Assembly: GCA_965224045.1 (NCBI GenBank)
Contig: CBDCYD010000016.1
Span: 1,054,001-1,118,000 of the forward strand
Source: Tectiglobus sp965224045
GTDB taxonomy: Bacteria > Pseudomonadota > Alphaproteobacteria > Rhizobiales > Hyphomicrobiaceae
Length of the DNA stretch: 64,000 nt
Direction of reading: 5' to 3'
Shown here: piece after piece, positions 41,677-50,896 of the stretch
How the letters are laid out: every line of letters begins with the position of its first letter
Numbering within the stretch: the stretch's first letter is position 1
Notes under the pieces: model-generated
What the model was told of the DNA's origin: nothing
Databases searched by the model: none
Seen by the model: the letters and a program-made list of their open reading frames with translations, nothing else
Translations under genes and position numbers: made by a program

Positions 41677-42969
41677 ATGGCGAACGTCGTTGTCGTAGGC
41701 GCCCAGTGGGGTGATGAAGGGAAGGGCAAGATCGTCGACTGGTTGTCGGAGCGTGCCGACGTGGTCGTGCGTTTCCAGGGCGGACACAACGCCGGCCACA
41801 CGCTCGTCATCGGCAACGAAGTCTACAAGCTTTCGCTGCTGCCGTCCGGGGTGGTGCGGCCGGACAAGCTGGCGGTGATCGGAAACGGCGTCGTGGTCGA
41901 TCCCTGGGCGCTGGTCAAGGAAATCGAAACGCTGAAAGGACAGGGTGTCGAGGTCAGCCGAAGCAACCTGCGCGTCGCCGAGAACGCGACGCTCATTTTG
42001 CCGCTGCATCGGGAACTGGACCAGATGCGCGAGGAGGCGGCCGGGACGGGCAAGATCGGCACCACCGGGCGGGGCATCGGCCCGGCCTACGAAGACAAGG
42101 TCGGGCGCCGCGCCATCCGGGTGCAGGACCTCAAGAACCTGTCGACGCTGGAAGCCAAGGTCGAGCGTATCCTGGTTCATCACAACGCCCTGCGGCGCGG
42201 CCTCGGCAAGCCGGAAGTCAGCCGCACGGCGCTGATCCAGGATCTGGCCGACGTTGCGCCCAAGATCCTGCCGTTCATGGATGTGACGTGGGAGCTTCTG
42301 GACCAGCAACGGCGAGCCGGCAGCCGCATCCTGTTCGAGGGCGCCCAAGGGGCGTTGCTCGACATCGACCACGGCACCTATCCGTTCGTGACATCATCGA
42401 ACACGGTGGCCGCGCAGGCGGCGATCGGCTCGGGCATCGGGCCGGGTGCCGTCGGCAACGTGCTGGGCATTGCCAAGGCCTATACGACGCGGGTCGGCTC
42501 CGGGCCGTTTCCGACGGAACTCAACGATGATGTCGGGCAGATGCTCGGCGAACGCGGACGCGAGTTCGGCGTCGTCACCGGGCGCAAGCGGCGGTGCGGG
42601 TGGTTCGATGCGACGCTGGTGCGCCAGATGATCAAGGTGTGCGGGATCACCGGCATCGCGCTGACCAAACTCGACGTGCTGGACGGGTTTGCGCAGATCA
42701 AGGTGTGTGTTGGCTATGAGCTTGACGGCGAGCGGATCGACCGGTTGCCGGCGGGCCACAATGCGCAGGAGCGGGTGGTGCCGATCTATGAAACGCACGA
42801 AGGTTGGACCGATACGACGTTTGGCGCGCGCAAGTGGGCCGACCTGCCGGCGCAGGCGGTGAAATATGTACGCCACATCGAAGAGCTGATCGAGTGCCCG
42901 GTGACGTTGTTGTCGACCTCGCCGCAGCGCGACGATACGATCCTGATGCGCGATCCATTCGAGGATTGA
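41677..42969 (+). CDS. purA: adenylosuccinate synthetase
   Basis: A 430-residue PurA, which makes adenylosuccinate from IMP, aspartate and GTP. It has the GTP loop GAQWGDEGKGK (residues 8-18), GGHNAGHT (IMP/Mg site), TTGRGIGPAYEDK, FEGAQGALLDIDHGTYPFVT and VTGRKRRCGWFD. All signatures are intact and the length is normal. The intrinsic terminator just before it suggests regulated readthrough. Confidence 0.98.
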   Translation: MANVVVVGAQWGDEGKGKIVDWLSERADVVVRFQGGHNAGHTLVIGNEVYKLSLLPSGVVRPDKLAVIGNGVVVDPWALVKEIETLKGQGVEVSRSNLRVAENATLILPLHRELDQMREEAAGTGKIGTTGRGIGPAYEDKVGRRAIRVQDLKNLSTLEAKVERILVHHNALRRGLGKPEVSRTALIQDLADVAPKILPFMDVTWELLDQQRRAGSRILFEGAQGALLDIDHGTYPFVTSSNTVAAQAAIGSGIGPGAVGNVLGIAKAYTTRVGSGPFPTELNDDVGQMLGERGREFGVVTGRKRRCGWFDATLVRQMIKVCGITGIALTKLDVLDGFAQIKVCVGYELDGERIDRLPAGHNAQERVVPIYETHEGWTDTTFGARKWADLPAQAVKYVRHIEELIECPVTLLSTSPQRDDTILMRDPFED

Positions 42970-43015
42970 CGGGTGGGCGTGCCGCTCCACGAAATTCCTG
43001 GAGGGGACCGGGACG

Positions 43016-43672
43016 ATGCATGACACAGGCATCGGCATTCTTGCGATCTGGCACAACTGTCGCGCGGGTGACGAGGCGACGTTCGAGCACTGGTACCAGA
43101 GCGAGCATCTGATCGAGCGCGTCTCGGTGCCGGGCTTTCGCAGCGGGCGGCGGTTCGAGGGGCTCGACGGCTTTCGCCAGTATTTCACCTACTACGTCGG
43201 CGACACGCCGGAGGTGTTTACCTCGAAGGCCTATACCGACCGCCTCAATGATCCGACGCCACTGACGCAGGAGATCATGAACGGCATCTTCCAGGCGCCG
43301 AGCCGCACGGTGTGCGCGCGCCGACTGCGAATGGGGGTGATCGACGGCGCGATTGCAGTAACGGCGGTGACGACCGATCCGGATCTGGCGGCGCGCTGGG
43401 TGAAGCTGGATGCGGCGGCCCTGCCTCCTGTGGTTGCCAGTTGCGAGGTCTGGACCGAGGTTGCCGGTGCGAGCAACGTCGGTTCGCAGGAACAGAAGAT
43501 GCGGGGCGGTGATGAGACCATAGCCGGCTGCCTGTTTGTGACGGTGCTGCGCGAAAGAGACGGTAATGCCGTTGTCGCCTGGATGGAACGCAACGGTGCC
43601 GGGCGCGGCGGCATCGGCGTCTTTCGCCAGCTTTGCGAATTGCGCAGCGAAAGCTTGGAGAACGCCGGATGA
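43016..43672 (+). CDS. EthD-like dimeric alpha/beta-barrel protein (unknown)
   Basis: A 218-residue protein. The N-terminal half resembles EthD/DUF4286-type ferredoxin-like domains (ILAIWHNCRAGDEATFEHWY, then EHLIERVSVPGFRSGRRFEG and YYVGDTPEVFTSKAY). The second half looks like a weaker repeat of the same fold. Such proteins often act in degradation pathways as small lyases, isomerases or accessory factors. GGAGGGG lies before the ATG. Its stop overlaps the next ATG (ATGA), so it is translationally coupled to the FAH-family gene. Confidence 0.72.
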   Translation: MHDTGIGILAIWHNCRAGDEATFEHWYQSEHLIERVSVPGFRSGRRFEGLDGFRQYFTYYVGDTPEVFTSKAYTDRLNDPTPLTQEIMNGIFQAPSRTVCARRLRMGVIDGAIAVTAVTTDPDLAARWVKLDAAALPPVVASCEVWTEVAGASNVGSQEQKMRGGDETIAGCLFVTVLRERDGNAVVAWMERNGAGRGGIGVFRQLCELRSESLENAG

Positions 43673-44460
43673 GCGCCGCGGCGCGTTGGCAACGGGCTGC
43701 CGATCTGGTGTGGGCGAAATGGCAGGCCGGGGAGGTCCTGGACGCCTTCGAACCGGATTTGCAGCCACGCTCGCGCACTGACGGGTATGCGATCCAGGCC
43801 CGGCTCGCGGCCAAGAGTGCGCAGCCGATCATCGGTTGGAAGATTGCAGCGACCAGCGCGGCCGGCCAAGCCCACATCGGTGTGGACGCACCGCTTGCAG
43901 GTCGCTTGATTGCAGAACGCGCCGCGGAGAGCGGCGCGACGTTACACTTCGGTGCCAATCGTATGGCGGTGGCCGAGCCGGAATTCGCGTTTCGCATTGG
44001 CGCAGCCCTCAGGCCCCGTGCAAATGCCTATTCGCGAGACGATGTCATGGCCGCGGTCGGCCAATTGCATTTGGCAATCGAAGTGCCGGACTCGCGGTTC
44101 GCCGATTTTGCAGCGGCAGGTGCCGCCAACCTGATCGCCGACAATGCCTGTGCGCACCAGTTCGTGCTCGGACCGGCGGTTGCGCAGGACTGGCGTGCAC
44201 TCGATCTCGCCGCGTTCCGTATGCGCGCCGAGGTCGTCGGCAAGGTCGAACACGAAGGTATCGGCGCCAACGTGCTCGGCGATCCGCGCGAAGCCCTGAC
44301 ATGGCTGGTCAACGAGGTGACGGGACTTGGTCTCACGCTGGCGGCAGGCCAGGTCGTGACCACCGGCACGTGCGCCGTCCCGGTGCCGGTCATGCCCGGC
44401 GATCATGTACGCATGGACTTCGGTACGCTCGGTGTGGTGGAAACGCGGTTCGTCGCGTGA
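43669..44460 (+). CDS. 2-keto-4-pentenoate hydratase / FAH-superfamily protein
   Basis: A 263-residue protein of the hydratase branch of the fumarylacetoacetate hydrolase superfamily. IGWKIAATSAAGQAHIGVDAPLAGRL and the metal-site motif VAEPEFAFRIG (acidic residues) are followed by LHLAIEVPDSRF, ADNACAHQFVLG, LGDPREALTWLVNEV and QVVTTGTCAVPVPVMPGD. The family adds water to 2-hydroxy-dienoates or decarboxylates oxalocrotonate in meta-cleavage pathways. The ATG overlaps the preceding stop. It implies that the neighbourhood degrades a ring- or dienoate-type compound. Confidence 0.85.
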   Translation: MSAAARWQRAADLVWAKWQAGEVLDAFEPDLQPRSRTDGYAIQARLAAKSAQPIIGWKIAATSAAGQAHIGVDAPLAGRLIAERAAESGATLHFGANRMAVAEPEFAFRIGAALRPRANAYSRDDVMAAVGQLHLAIEVPDSRFADFAAAGAANLIADNACAHQFVLGPAVAQDWRALDLAAFRMRAEVVGKVEHEGIGANVLGDPREALTWLVNEVTGLGLTLAAGQVVTTGTCAVPVPVMPGDHVRMDFGTLGVVETRFVA

Positions 44461-44624
44461 AGTATAGCCGAGAACACGCTGGCGTCGCGTAGTGGGGCTC
44501 GTCGAAGCGTTCCGGGCGTTGCGATCACACTTCGAATATCGCGCCTGAACCGCGAGCCGGTTTTGCGCAAGCGCCGGGGAAGCGGGCATACTGGTGGCGT
44601 CAGCAGTGGTGACGGGGTCAAAAC

Positions 44625-45977
44625 ATGCGGCAGATGGCATTGGTCGGTTTCATGCAGGCGCAGAACTGCTCGAACTTTGCCGCCTCGTGGCGTCATCCCG
44701 ATTCGCGAACGGATTTCACCGCGCCGGAATTTTACGCCCATATCGCGCGCGTCCTCGAAGACGGCAAGTTCCACCTCGCCTTTTTCGATGATCGCCTCGG
44801 CATGCCGGAATACGCCGGTGGCAACTTCGCCGATGCGGTGCGCTATGGCATTCGCTGCGTGAAGATGGACCCGATCGCAACATTGATGCCGATGGCGATG
44901 GCGACGAGCCGGCTGGGGCTCGGCGCGACGATGTCGACGACCTATTACGAGCCGTTCCACGTGGCGCGCATGTTTGCAACCCTCGATCTCATGACGCATG
45001 GGCGGGCGGCGTGGAATATCGTGACATCGCTGAACGATACCGAGGCCCGGAACATGGGCCGAGACGGCGTGATCGAGCATGACCTGAGGTATGACCGTGC
45101 GGATGAGTTCATGGAAGTGGTGCTCGGCCATTGGGACACCTGGGCCGACGATGCCCTGGTGGTCGACAAGTCGACCAACACGTTCGCCGATCCCGATAAG
45201 GTCCAACGCCTGGACCACAAGGGCCAGTTCTTTTCCTCGCGCGGGCCGTTCACCGTGCCGCGTTCGGACCAGGGACATCCGGTTCTGATCCAGGCCGGCC
45301 AGAGCGGGCGCGGACAGCGGTTTGCGGCTGAATGGGGCGAACTGGTTTTTGTCGTCTATCCGAATTTGGAGATCGGCAAGGAGTCTTACGCCAAGCTCAA
45401 GGCGATGGCGGCGAAGGCTGGGCGCGATCCTGATACGATGCGCATTTCGCACCTGATTACGCCGGTCATCGGAGAATGCCAGGCGGAGGCCGAAGACAAG
45501 CGGGCGCTGCTTGAAAGCCTGCCGATCGAGGAAGACTCCCTCATGCTGTTGTCCGAAGTGCTGAACTTCGATTTCGGCAGCAAACCGCTGGATGAACCGT
45601 TCACGGATGAGGAACTGGCCAGCATGTCCGGGTTGCAGACCTACCGCGACCGGGCAATCCAAGGCAGCGGCAAGTCCAATCCGTCGATCCGCGATTTTAT
45701 CGAGGTGACGCAGCGCGGCCGGCTGCGTCATCCAGTGGTCGGTGACGGCAGGGCGATCGCCGACATCATGGAGGAGTGGTTCATGAGCCCGGCGTGCGAC
45801 GGTTTCGTGATCAGCGCATCGTGCGTGCCGGGAACGTTCGAGGACTTCGTCAGGTATGTCGTGCCGGAGCTGCAAAAGCGCGGTCTCTTCCACAGCGATT
45901 ATTCCGGAGCGACGCTGCGCGAAAACCTGGGGCTTGCCCGTCCGACGGTGGGCGGGTGGAAACAACGCCTGCAATAG
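44625..45977 (+). CDS. NtaA/SnaA/DszA-family FMNH2-dependent monooxygenase
   Basis: A 450-residue luciferase-like monooxygenase of the nitrilotriacetate monooxygenase group. Typical stretches are FYAHIARVLEDGKFHLAFFDD, LGLGATMSTTYYEPFHVARM, LDLMTHGRAAWNIVTS, YDRADEFMEVVLGHWDTWAD, the DHKGQFFSSRGPFTVPRSDQ substrate region, and PVLIQAGQSGRGQRFAAEW (phosphate site). The enzyme needs reduced FMN from a separate reductase, and none is visible nearby. It is the largest catabolic enzyme of the accessory cluster. Family substrates include aminopolycarboxylates and sulfur heterocycles. Confidence 0.9.
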   Translation: MRQMALVGFMQAQNCSNFAASWRHPDSRTDFTAPEFYAHIARVLEDGKFHLAFFDDRLGMPEYAGGNFADAVRYGIRCVKMDPIATLMPMAMATSRLGLGATMSTTYYEPFHVARMFATLDLMTHGRAAWNIVTSLNDTEARNMGRDGVIEHDLRYDRADEFMEVVLGHWDTWADDALVVDKSTNTFADPDKVQRLDHKGQFFSSRGPFTVPRSDQGHPVLIQAGQSGRGQRFAAEWGELVFVVYPNLEIGKESYAKLKAMAAKAGRDPDTMRISHLITPVIGECQAEAEDKRALLESLPIEEDSLMLLSEVLNFDFGSKPLDEPFTDEELASMSGLQTYRDRAIQGSGKSNPSIRDFIEVTQRGRLRHPVVGDGRAIADIMEEWFMSPACDGFVISASCVPGTFEDFVRYVVPELQKRGLFHSDYSGATLRENLGLARPTVGGWKQRLQ

Positions 45978-46028
45978 GCTTGCCGTGCCGGCGAACGCCG
46001 GCGTGTGTCACGAAACGAGGTATGTGAG

Positions 46029-47105
46029 ATGCCGACAATTCTGCCCGGCCCGTTGCGGGCGACGATCGAAAAGCTGCTCATTGCCGCCGGTGCCGGTGAG
46101 AATGAAGCGGAAGTCGTTGCACGCCACTCTGTAGCCGCCAACCTGGCGGGCCACGACTCGCACGGCGTGATCCAGATCCCGATCTATATCGATCGCATCG
46201 ACAAGGGTCATATCGTTCCGGGCGCACCGTTCGAAATCAAGCAGGAATCACCGACCAGTACCGTCATCGACGGTAACTGGGGGTTCGGTTACGTGGTCGC
46301 CGAGCAGGCGACGAAACTGACCATCGAAAAGGCTAAGATGGCCAACGTCGCGGCTGCCACGATCATGCGCCAGAGCCACATCGGGCGGGTTGCAGCCTAC
46401 CCGCTGATGGCGGCGCGTGAAGGAATGATTGCGATCATGACGGCGGATTCGGGACGTTCGCCCAAGGCGGTGGCGCCGTTCGGCGGGCGTGCGCCGCGGC
46501 TTGGCACGAACCCGATCTGCATCGCCGTGCCGGCCGATCTCGAGCAGCCGCTGGTGGTTGACATGGCGACGTCTGCGGTGGCCGCCGGCAAGATCAAGCT
46601 GGCGCAGGCCAAGGGCATCGATATTCCCGAGGGCTGGGTCGTCGACGGCGAGGGCAGACCGACGACCGATGCCTGGGCCTGGGGCAAAGGCGGCGGTGTG
46701 CTGCTGCCGCTCGGCGGGCCGGAAGGTCACAAGGGTTATGGCCTGTCGGTTATGGTCGAGATCCTTTCGGCGCTGCTGCCGGGGCTCGGATTTGGCGTCG
46801 AGCCGACCGGGCGGCACAACGACGGCTGTTTTCTTGCGGTCTTCAACACGGCGGCGTTCCGCGATCTCGCGACCTTCAAACGCGAGGTGGCGGAGTTTGC
46901 CCAATACCTCAAGGAGACGCCGCCGGCGCAGGGCTTCGATGAAGTGCTCTATCCCGGTGAGGTCGAACTGCGCACGGAGAAGGCCCGGTCCGCCGACGGC
47001 ATTCCGGTGGATGATGAAACGTGGGGCAAGCTCGCCGCGCTTGGAGACAAGTACGGGCTGCAAAGCCTGTTTGAAGACGGCATGGGAGATCTCGGCCATG
47101 AGTGA
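46029..47105 (+). CDS. Ldh-family NAD(P)-dependent 2-hydroxyacid/imine dehydrogenase
   Basis: A 358-residue member of the YbiC/AllD/ComC family (type 2 malate/L-lactate dehydrogenase fold). NLAGHDSHGVIQIPIYIDRI near residues 40-60 holds the catalytic His, and GRVAAYPLMAA, GTNPICIAVPA and GGPEGHKGYGLSVMVEILSA are present. Family members oxidise (S)-malate, lactate, ureidoglycolate or sulfolactate, or reduce cyclic imines. GAGG lies before the ATG at 46029. It overlaps the AtuA-family gene by 8 bases. Confidence 0.9.
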   Translation: MPTILPGPLRATIEKLLIAAGAGENEAEVVARHSVAANLAGHDSHGVIQIPIYIDRIDKGHIVPGAPFEIKQESPTSTVIDGNWGFGYVVAEQATKLTIEKAKMANVAAATIMRQSHIGRVAAYPLMAAREGMIAIMTADSGRSPKAVAPFGGRAPRLGTNPICIAVPADLEQPLVVDMATSAVAAGKIKLAQAKGIDIPEGWVVDGEGRPTTDAWAWGKGGGVLLPLGGPEGHKGYGLSVMVEILSALLPGLGFGVEPTGRHNDGCFLAVFNTAAFRDLATFKREVAEFAQYLKETPPAQGFDEVLYPGEVELRTEKARSADGIPVDDETWGKLAALGDKYGLQSLFEDGMGDLGHE

Positions 47106-48483
47106 GACGAGCGACACGTGTGACACGTTGCGCATGATGGCGACGACCGGCCTGCTCGGCTACGGCTTCGGCGAGGACGCGTTCCGGCGCGGCCTCGACA
47201 TGGATCTCGACTTCATCGCCGCCGACGGTGGATCGATGGACCCGGGTCCGCACTATCTCGGCGAAGGTGTGCCGTTCGTAACCCGCATGGCGATCAAGCG
47301 CGATATCGGCCTGATGCTCGAAGGTGCCCTCGAAAAAGGCATCCCGATGCTGATCGGTTCGGCCGGCGGTGGCGGCGGCACCGCGCAGGTCGATCTCGTG
47401 CGCGAGGTGGTCGAAGAGATTGCGGCCGAGCGCGGCTACCACTTCAAGATGGCGGTGATCCAGGCCGAGCAGGGCAAGGACTATCTCCATGCCAAGCAGC
47501 GCGCCGGCAAGATCGAGCCGCTCGGCCCGATCGACGAGATGACGCCCGAGACGATCGACGGCACGCATCGGGTGGTCGCGATGATGGGGGTGGAGCCGTT
47601 TCAGGAAGCGCTGAAGGCCGGTGCGCAGGTGGTGCTGGCGGGCCGGGCGACGGATGCGTCGATTTATTCCGCGATGCCACTGATGCGCGGCTTCGATCCG
47701 GGTCTCGTGTGGCACCTGTCGAAGATCATCGAATGTGCCGGGCAGGTGACGACACCGCGCACCGGCCAGGACTGCGTGATCGGAACGTTGAAGCGCGACC
47801 ATTTCCTGGTCGAACCCGCACATCCCGACAAGCGCTGCACGCGCATGAAGATCGCAGCCCACACGCTTTACGAAAACCCCAGCCCCTATCACCTGGAAGA
47901 GCCGGACGGAACGCTAATCACCGTGGATTCCACCTACGAGCAGGTCGATGAGCGCACCGTGAAAGTGGCCGGCAGCCGGTTCGAACGCTCGAACCGCTAT
48001 ACCGTCAAGCTCGAAGGCGTGCGCTTGGCAGGCTTCCGCACGGTGTTCATTGCCGGCGTACGCGATCCCATCCTGATTTCGGTGATCGACGAGTTCATCC
48101 GCTCGTGCCACGAGCGTGTGCGCGGCGAGGTGGCGGCGCTCGGCATTGGCGCTGAGCAGTACAAGCTCAACATCCGCGTTTATGGCAAGAGCGGCACGAT
48201 GGCGGCACGCGAGCCGGTCAAGGATGCCGCGCCGCACGAGATCGGTTTGCTGGCCGAGACACTGGCCGATGATCCCGATATCAGCAAGGCGGTGATGGCC
48301 AAGGCGCGCTATGCACTGCTGCACACCGATTTTCCGGGCCGCAAGTGCATCTCCGGCAACCTCGCTATCCCGTTCTCGCCGTCTGACATCCCGGTCGGGC
48401 CGACCTACGAGTTCAGCATGTGGCATATCATGGAAATCGACGATCCGCTGGAGCCGTTTCCGATGCAACTCGTAGAGGTGTAG
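47098..48483 (+). CDS. AtuA-family (DUF1446) acyclic-terpene-utilisation-like protein
   Basis: A 461-residue protein of the AtuA/DUF1446 family. FIAADGGSMDPGPHYLGEG lies near the N-terminus, GSAGGGGGTAQVDLV follows, then VVLAGRATDASIYSAMPLM and ENPSPYHLEEPDGTL. AtuA belongs to the citronellol/geraniol pathway of pseudomonads, but the biochemical step is not well defined. Single-protein AtuA with a separate DUF4387 partner, as here, is widespread outside terpene pathways. The ATG overlaps the Ldh stop by 8 bases, and DUF4387 follows after 4. Confidence 0.88.
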   Translation: MSETSDTCDTLRMMATTGLLGYGFGEDAFRRGLDMDLDFIAADGGSMDPGPHYLGEGVPFVTRMAIKRDIGLMLEGALEKGIPMLIGSAGGGGGTAQVDLVREVVEEIAAERGYHFKMAVIQAEQGKDYLHAKQRAGKIEPLGPIDEMTPETIDGTHRVVAMMGVEPFQEALKAGAQVVLAGRATDASIYSAMPLMRGFDPGLVWHLSKIIECAGQVTTPRTGQDCVIGTLKRDHFLVEPAHPDKRCTRMKIAAHTLYENPSPYHLEEPDGTLITVDSTYEQVDERTVKVAGSRFERSNRYTVKLEGVRLAGFRTVFIAGVRDPILISVIDEFIRSCHERVRGEVAALGIGAEQYKLNIRVYGKSGTMAAREPVKDAAPHEIGLLAETLADDPDISKAVMAKARYALLHTDFPGRKCISGNLAIPFSPSDIPVGPTYEFSMWHIMEIDDPLEPFPMQLVEV

Positions 48484-48487
48484 ATCG

Positions 48488-48799
48488 GTGGCGACGCTGG
48501 CCGAACTGACGAGCGTGTTGCGCTCCAAAAATGCGGGCGCGCTGCTGGTGACGCTCGATTTGATGTTCGAGGACACGGCAACCTACGAGCGCGTGCGCGA
48601 CAGCGGCGTGATAACGCCGGAGCTGATCGCGTCGCTCTATGATGTGTCGCAGAACGAAGTGTCGATCATTCCCTATGACGTCGCCATGGCGATCAAGATC
48701 ACGGTGCCGCGCCTCGTTCCGTCCGGCAGCTTCGGCGACACCGATATCTACGGCGCCCAGCAGCACGCGCCACTCCTCACGATCGAGGTGCCGGACTAG
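48488..48799 (+). CDS. DUF4387 protein, partner of the AtuA-family protein
   Basis: A 103-residue protein with the DUF4387 pattern: LTSVLRSKNAGALLVTLDLM, FEDTATYERVRDSG and the C-terminal GSFGDTDIYGAQQHAPLLTI. It starts with GTG at 48488, four bases after the AtuA-family stop. In other bacteria the C-terminal part of some AtuA proteins corresponds to this domain, so the two probably form one complex. The function is unknown. Confidence 0.85.
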   Translation: MATLAELTSVLRSKNAGALLVTLDLMFEDTATYERVRDSGVITPELIASLYDVSQNEVSIIPYDVAMAIKITVPRLVPSGSFGDTDIYGAQQHAPLLTIEVPD

Positions 48800-49006
48800 G
48801 TACGTGGTTTGCAAATGAGGGGGTGAGCACAGCGAGCGGTTGCGCGCCGCGCAGTCGTGATGGCCGCAATGGATCCAACTGATCCAGGGGAGGGCTGCCG
48901 GTCAGGCCAATTCGACTGTTTGCTGCGAATTAGGTGATTCTGACAGATTGCCGTCTCTACGGCCACCTGTTCGAATGGTTGGTTCAAAATAGGCGGAGCC
49001 CGGGCC

Positions 49007-49408
49007 ATGACCATTTTTTCCAAGATCATTGCAGGTGAAATCCCATGCGCAAAAGTCTTCGAAGACGAACACACCTTTGCGTTCATGGACGCCGGCCAGG
49101 TCAATCCAGGCCATGTCATCGTCGCACTCAAGCGCCCGGCAGAAACGATTCTCGATATGTCGGATGAGGAGGCAGGAGCGCTGTTCAGGGCGGCCCGCAA
49201 GATTGCCGTCGCGGTGCAGGATGCCTTTGCCCCCGACGGCCTGACAATTCTCCAGGCAAACAAGCCGGCCGGCTGGCAAACCGTGCCGCACGTCCACCTG
49301 CACGTCCTGCCGCGCCACGAGAACGATGGTGTCGGGCTGCAATGGCCCAGAAACGAACCTTCGCTCGAGGAGCTGCAGGGACTGGCAAAACAGTTGCACG
49401 TCGGTTGA
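49007..49408 (+). CDS. HIT-family nucleotide hydrolase
   Basis: A 133-residue histidine-triad protein. MTIFSKIIAGEIPCAKVFED and GHVIVALKRP lead to the triad PHVHLHVLPRH, with H95, H97 and H99. Hint-type enzymes hydrolyse AMP-lysine or acyl-AMP and act as housekeeping nucleotide hydrolases. It is transcribed in the same direction as the catabolic genes but after a 207-bp gap. Confidence 0.93.
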   Translation: MTIFSKIIAGEIPCAKVFEDEHTFAFMDAGQVNPGHVIVALKRPAETILDMSDEEAGALFRAARKIAVAVQDAFAPDGLTILQANKPAGWQTVPHVHLHVLPRHENDGVGLQWPRNEPSLEELQGLAKQLHVG

Positions 49409-49478
49409 GTCCCGTATTCGAGGACGAGCCGCCGTGAACACGAACCTTAGGGCCAGGATCATTGATGGAGGTTTTGAG

Positions 49479-49853
49479 ATGATCGCCTACGTTCTGGTTG
49501 GCACCAAAGACCGTGCGCGTGCAGTTTCCTTCTATGACCAACTGCTGGGCGAAGTCGGCGGCAAGCGGGCGATGGATCTCGACCGTGTCACACTCTACGC
49601 CGGCGCCGATGGTGCGCCGTTCTTCGGCGTTGCCGAACCTTACGATGGCAAACCGGCATCCATCGCCAACGGCGGCATGGTCTCGTTCGGCGCACCGGAC
49701 AAAGATAGCGTTGACCGCCTCCATGCCAAGGCGCTTGAACTCGGTGCCACCGGCGAAGGCGCTCCGGGCCCGCGCCACAATGCCGGACTCGACTTTTACG
49801 CCGGATACTTCCGTGACCCGGATGGCAACAAGCTCAATTTCTTTCACATGTAG
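49479..49853 (+). CDS. VOC-family (glyoxalase-like) protein
   Basis: A 124-residue vicinal-oxygen-chelate protein with two beta-alpha-beta-beta-beta units: MIAYVLVGTKDRARAVSFYD, LYAGADGAPFFGVAEPYDGK, VSFGAPDKDSVDRLHAKALE and the end GLDFYAGYFRDPDGNKLNFF. Metal ligands of glyoxalase I are not all evident at the N-terminus. GGAGG lies before the ATG at 49479. The function is undefined. Repeat R3 copy 2 starts 8 bases after the stop. Confidence 0.88.
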   Translation: MIAYVLVGTKDRARAVSFYDQLLGEVGGKRAMDLDRVTLYAGADGAPFFGVAEPYDGKPASIANGGMVSFGAPDKDSVDRLHAKALELGATGEGAPGPRHNAGLDFYAGYFRDPDGNKLNFFHM

Positions 49854-49861
49854 GCGGCCGC

Positions 49862-49950
49862 CTAGATCATCGTGCCTCGAGTTGGAAGCTCTGTCGCGGC
49901 TCCAACGTAAGGCACAAAGATGGTCGCCCCTAAAGAATCGAGGCCACGGA
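49862..49950. repeat. palindromic intergenic repeat R3, copy 2
   Basis: CTAGATCATCGTGCCTCGAG, loop, GGCTCCAACGTAAGGCACAA and the tail TGGTCGCCCCTAAAGAATCG. It matches copy 1 with about 10 differences. It lies in the 307-bp gap 49854-50160, and the rest of that gap holds nothing else I can identify. Confidence 0.85.
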
Positions 49951-50160
49951 GTGGCTGCGCGATTTGGCGCGCCATCCTGGTGGGCGGCCTGGCGCGCGGA
50001 CCGTGTGCCGACCGAGTGGGCAGTGTCGTGCGGCGCAACGGGTGATCATGCGCTATCGTCACGCCGGGCCAGCCAGCGCCACGGGCGGCAGGCCTGCTGG
50101 TGAACCAGTCACGCCCGGGCACCGCCACATGCCCGGCTTCAAGCTTGTGAAGGCTGCACA

Positions 50161-50862
50161 ATGGCGATATCTCGCGAGGACTATGAGCGTGACCGCTTTC
50201 CGCGCTACGGCGTGTGCAATCCGGAGCGGGTTGAGAGTGCGTTCTGGAGTCAGCTGATTGCGGGTGACCATCAAAACGCAAACCGCTACGGCCACAACGC
50301 ATTTGCCGGACACTGGAGCCGGCTGAATTCAGACGACAGCTCGCGTTATCGCGATGCCACGCCCGGCCCGCGCTGGCGTTGGCGCCACCGGTTTGGTCAG
50401 AGTGAAACGCGCATGCCCGACGGGCGGACGATTTCCATTGGCGGCCAGGTCGAGGACTTCTACGATCCGGACTTCTGCATTTACAATGATCTCGTCGTCC
50501 GGCATACGAACGGTGCGATCGAGATCTTTCTCTATCCCAAGGCTGTCTTCCCACCAACCGACCACCACACCGCGACCTTGGTTGGATCGTCGATCTACCT
50601 GATAGGTGGTCTGGGTTACGTGGATCTTCGAAGACCAGGTGTGACACCGGTCTTCCGCCTCGATACACGCAGCTACGCCATCGAATGCGCCACAATCAAT
50701 GGCACCGACCCTGGCTGGATTTACGATCATATCGCGGAGTTTGACCATAATGATCAGTCGATTACCGTTTCCGGAGGCAAGCTTGTCGGGCCCGGAAGGA
50801 CCGACATCGACACCTTCGACTGGCAGGTTACGCTTGATCTGACCACGATGTCGTGGATTTGA
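50161..50862 (+). CDS. unknown protein with Kelch/beta-propeller-like segment, beside acdS
   Basis: A 233-residue protein I do not recognise. The N-terminal 75 residues are polar and aromatic-rich (REDYERDRFPRYGVCNPERV, then FWSQLIAGDHQNANRYGHNA). The middle resembles one or two Kelch blades (HHTATLVGSSIYLIGGLGYV, then VTPVFRLDTRSY), and the end is beta-rich (ITVSGGKLVGPGR). It has no signal peptide. It lies 34 bases upstream of the ACC deaminase gene on the same strand and may be cotranscribed. AAGG lies before the ATG. Confidence 0.7.
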   Translation: MAISREDYERDRFPRYGVCNPERVESAFWSQLIAGDHQNANRYGHNAFAGHWSRLNSDDSSRYRDATPGPRWRWRHRFGQSETRMPDGRTISIGGQVEDFYDPDFCIYNDLVVRHTNGAIEIFLYPKAVFPPTDHHTATLVGSSIYLIGGLGYVDLRRPGVTPVFRLDTRSYAIECATINGTDPGWIYDHIAEFDHNDQSITVSGGKLVGPGRTDIDTFDWQVTLDLTTMSWI

Positions 50863-50896
50863 TCCGATGCAACACCGTGTCACGCCGGAGGAAACC

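Noticed and set aside
46489..47097. N-terminal 203 residues of a long frame leading into the AtuA-family gene
   Set aside because: This part is an alternate frame of the Ldh-family gene. The AtuA family N-terminus begins at the ATG at 47098.
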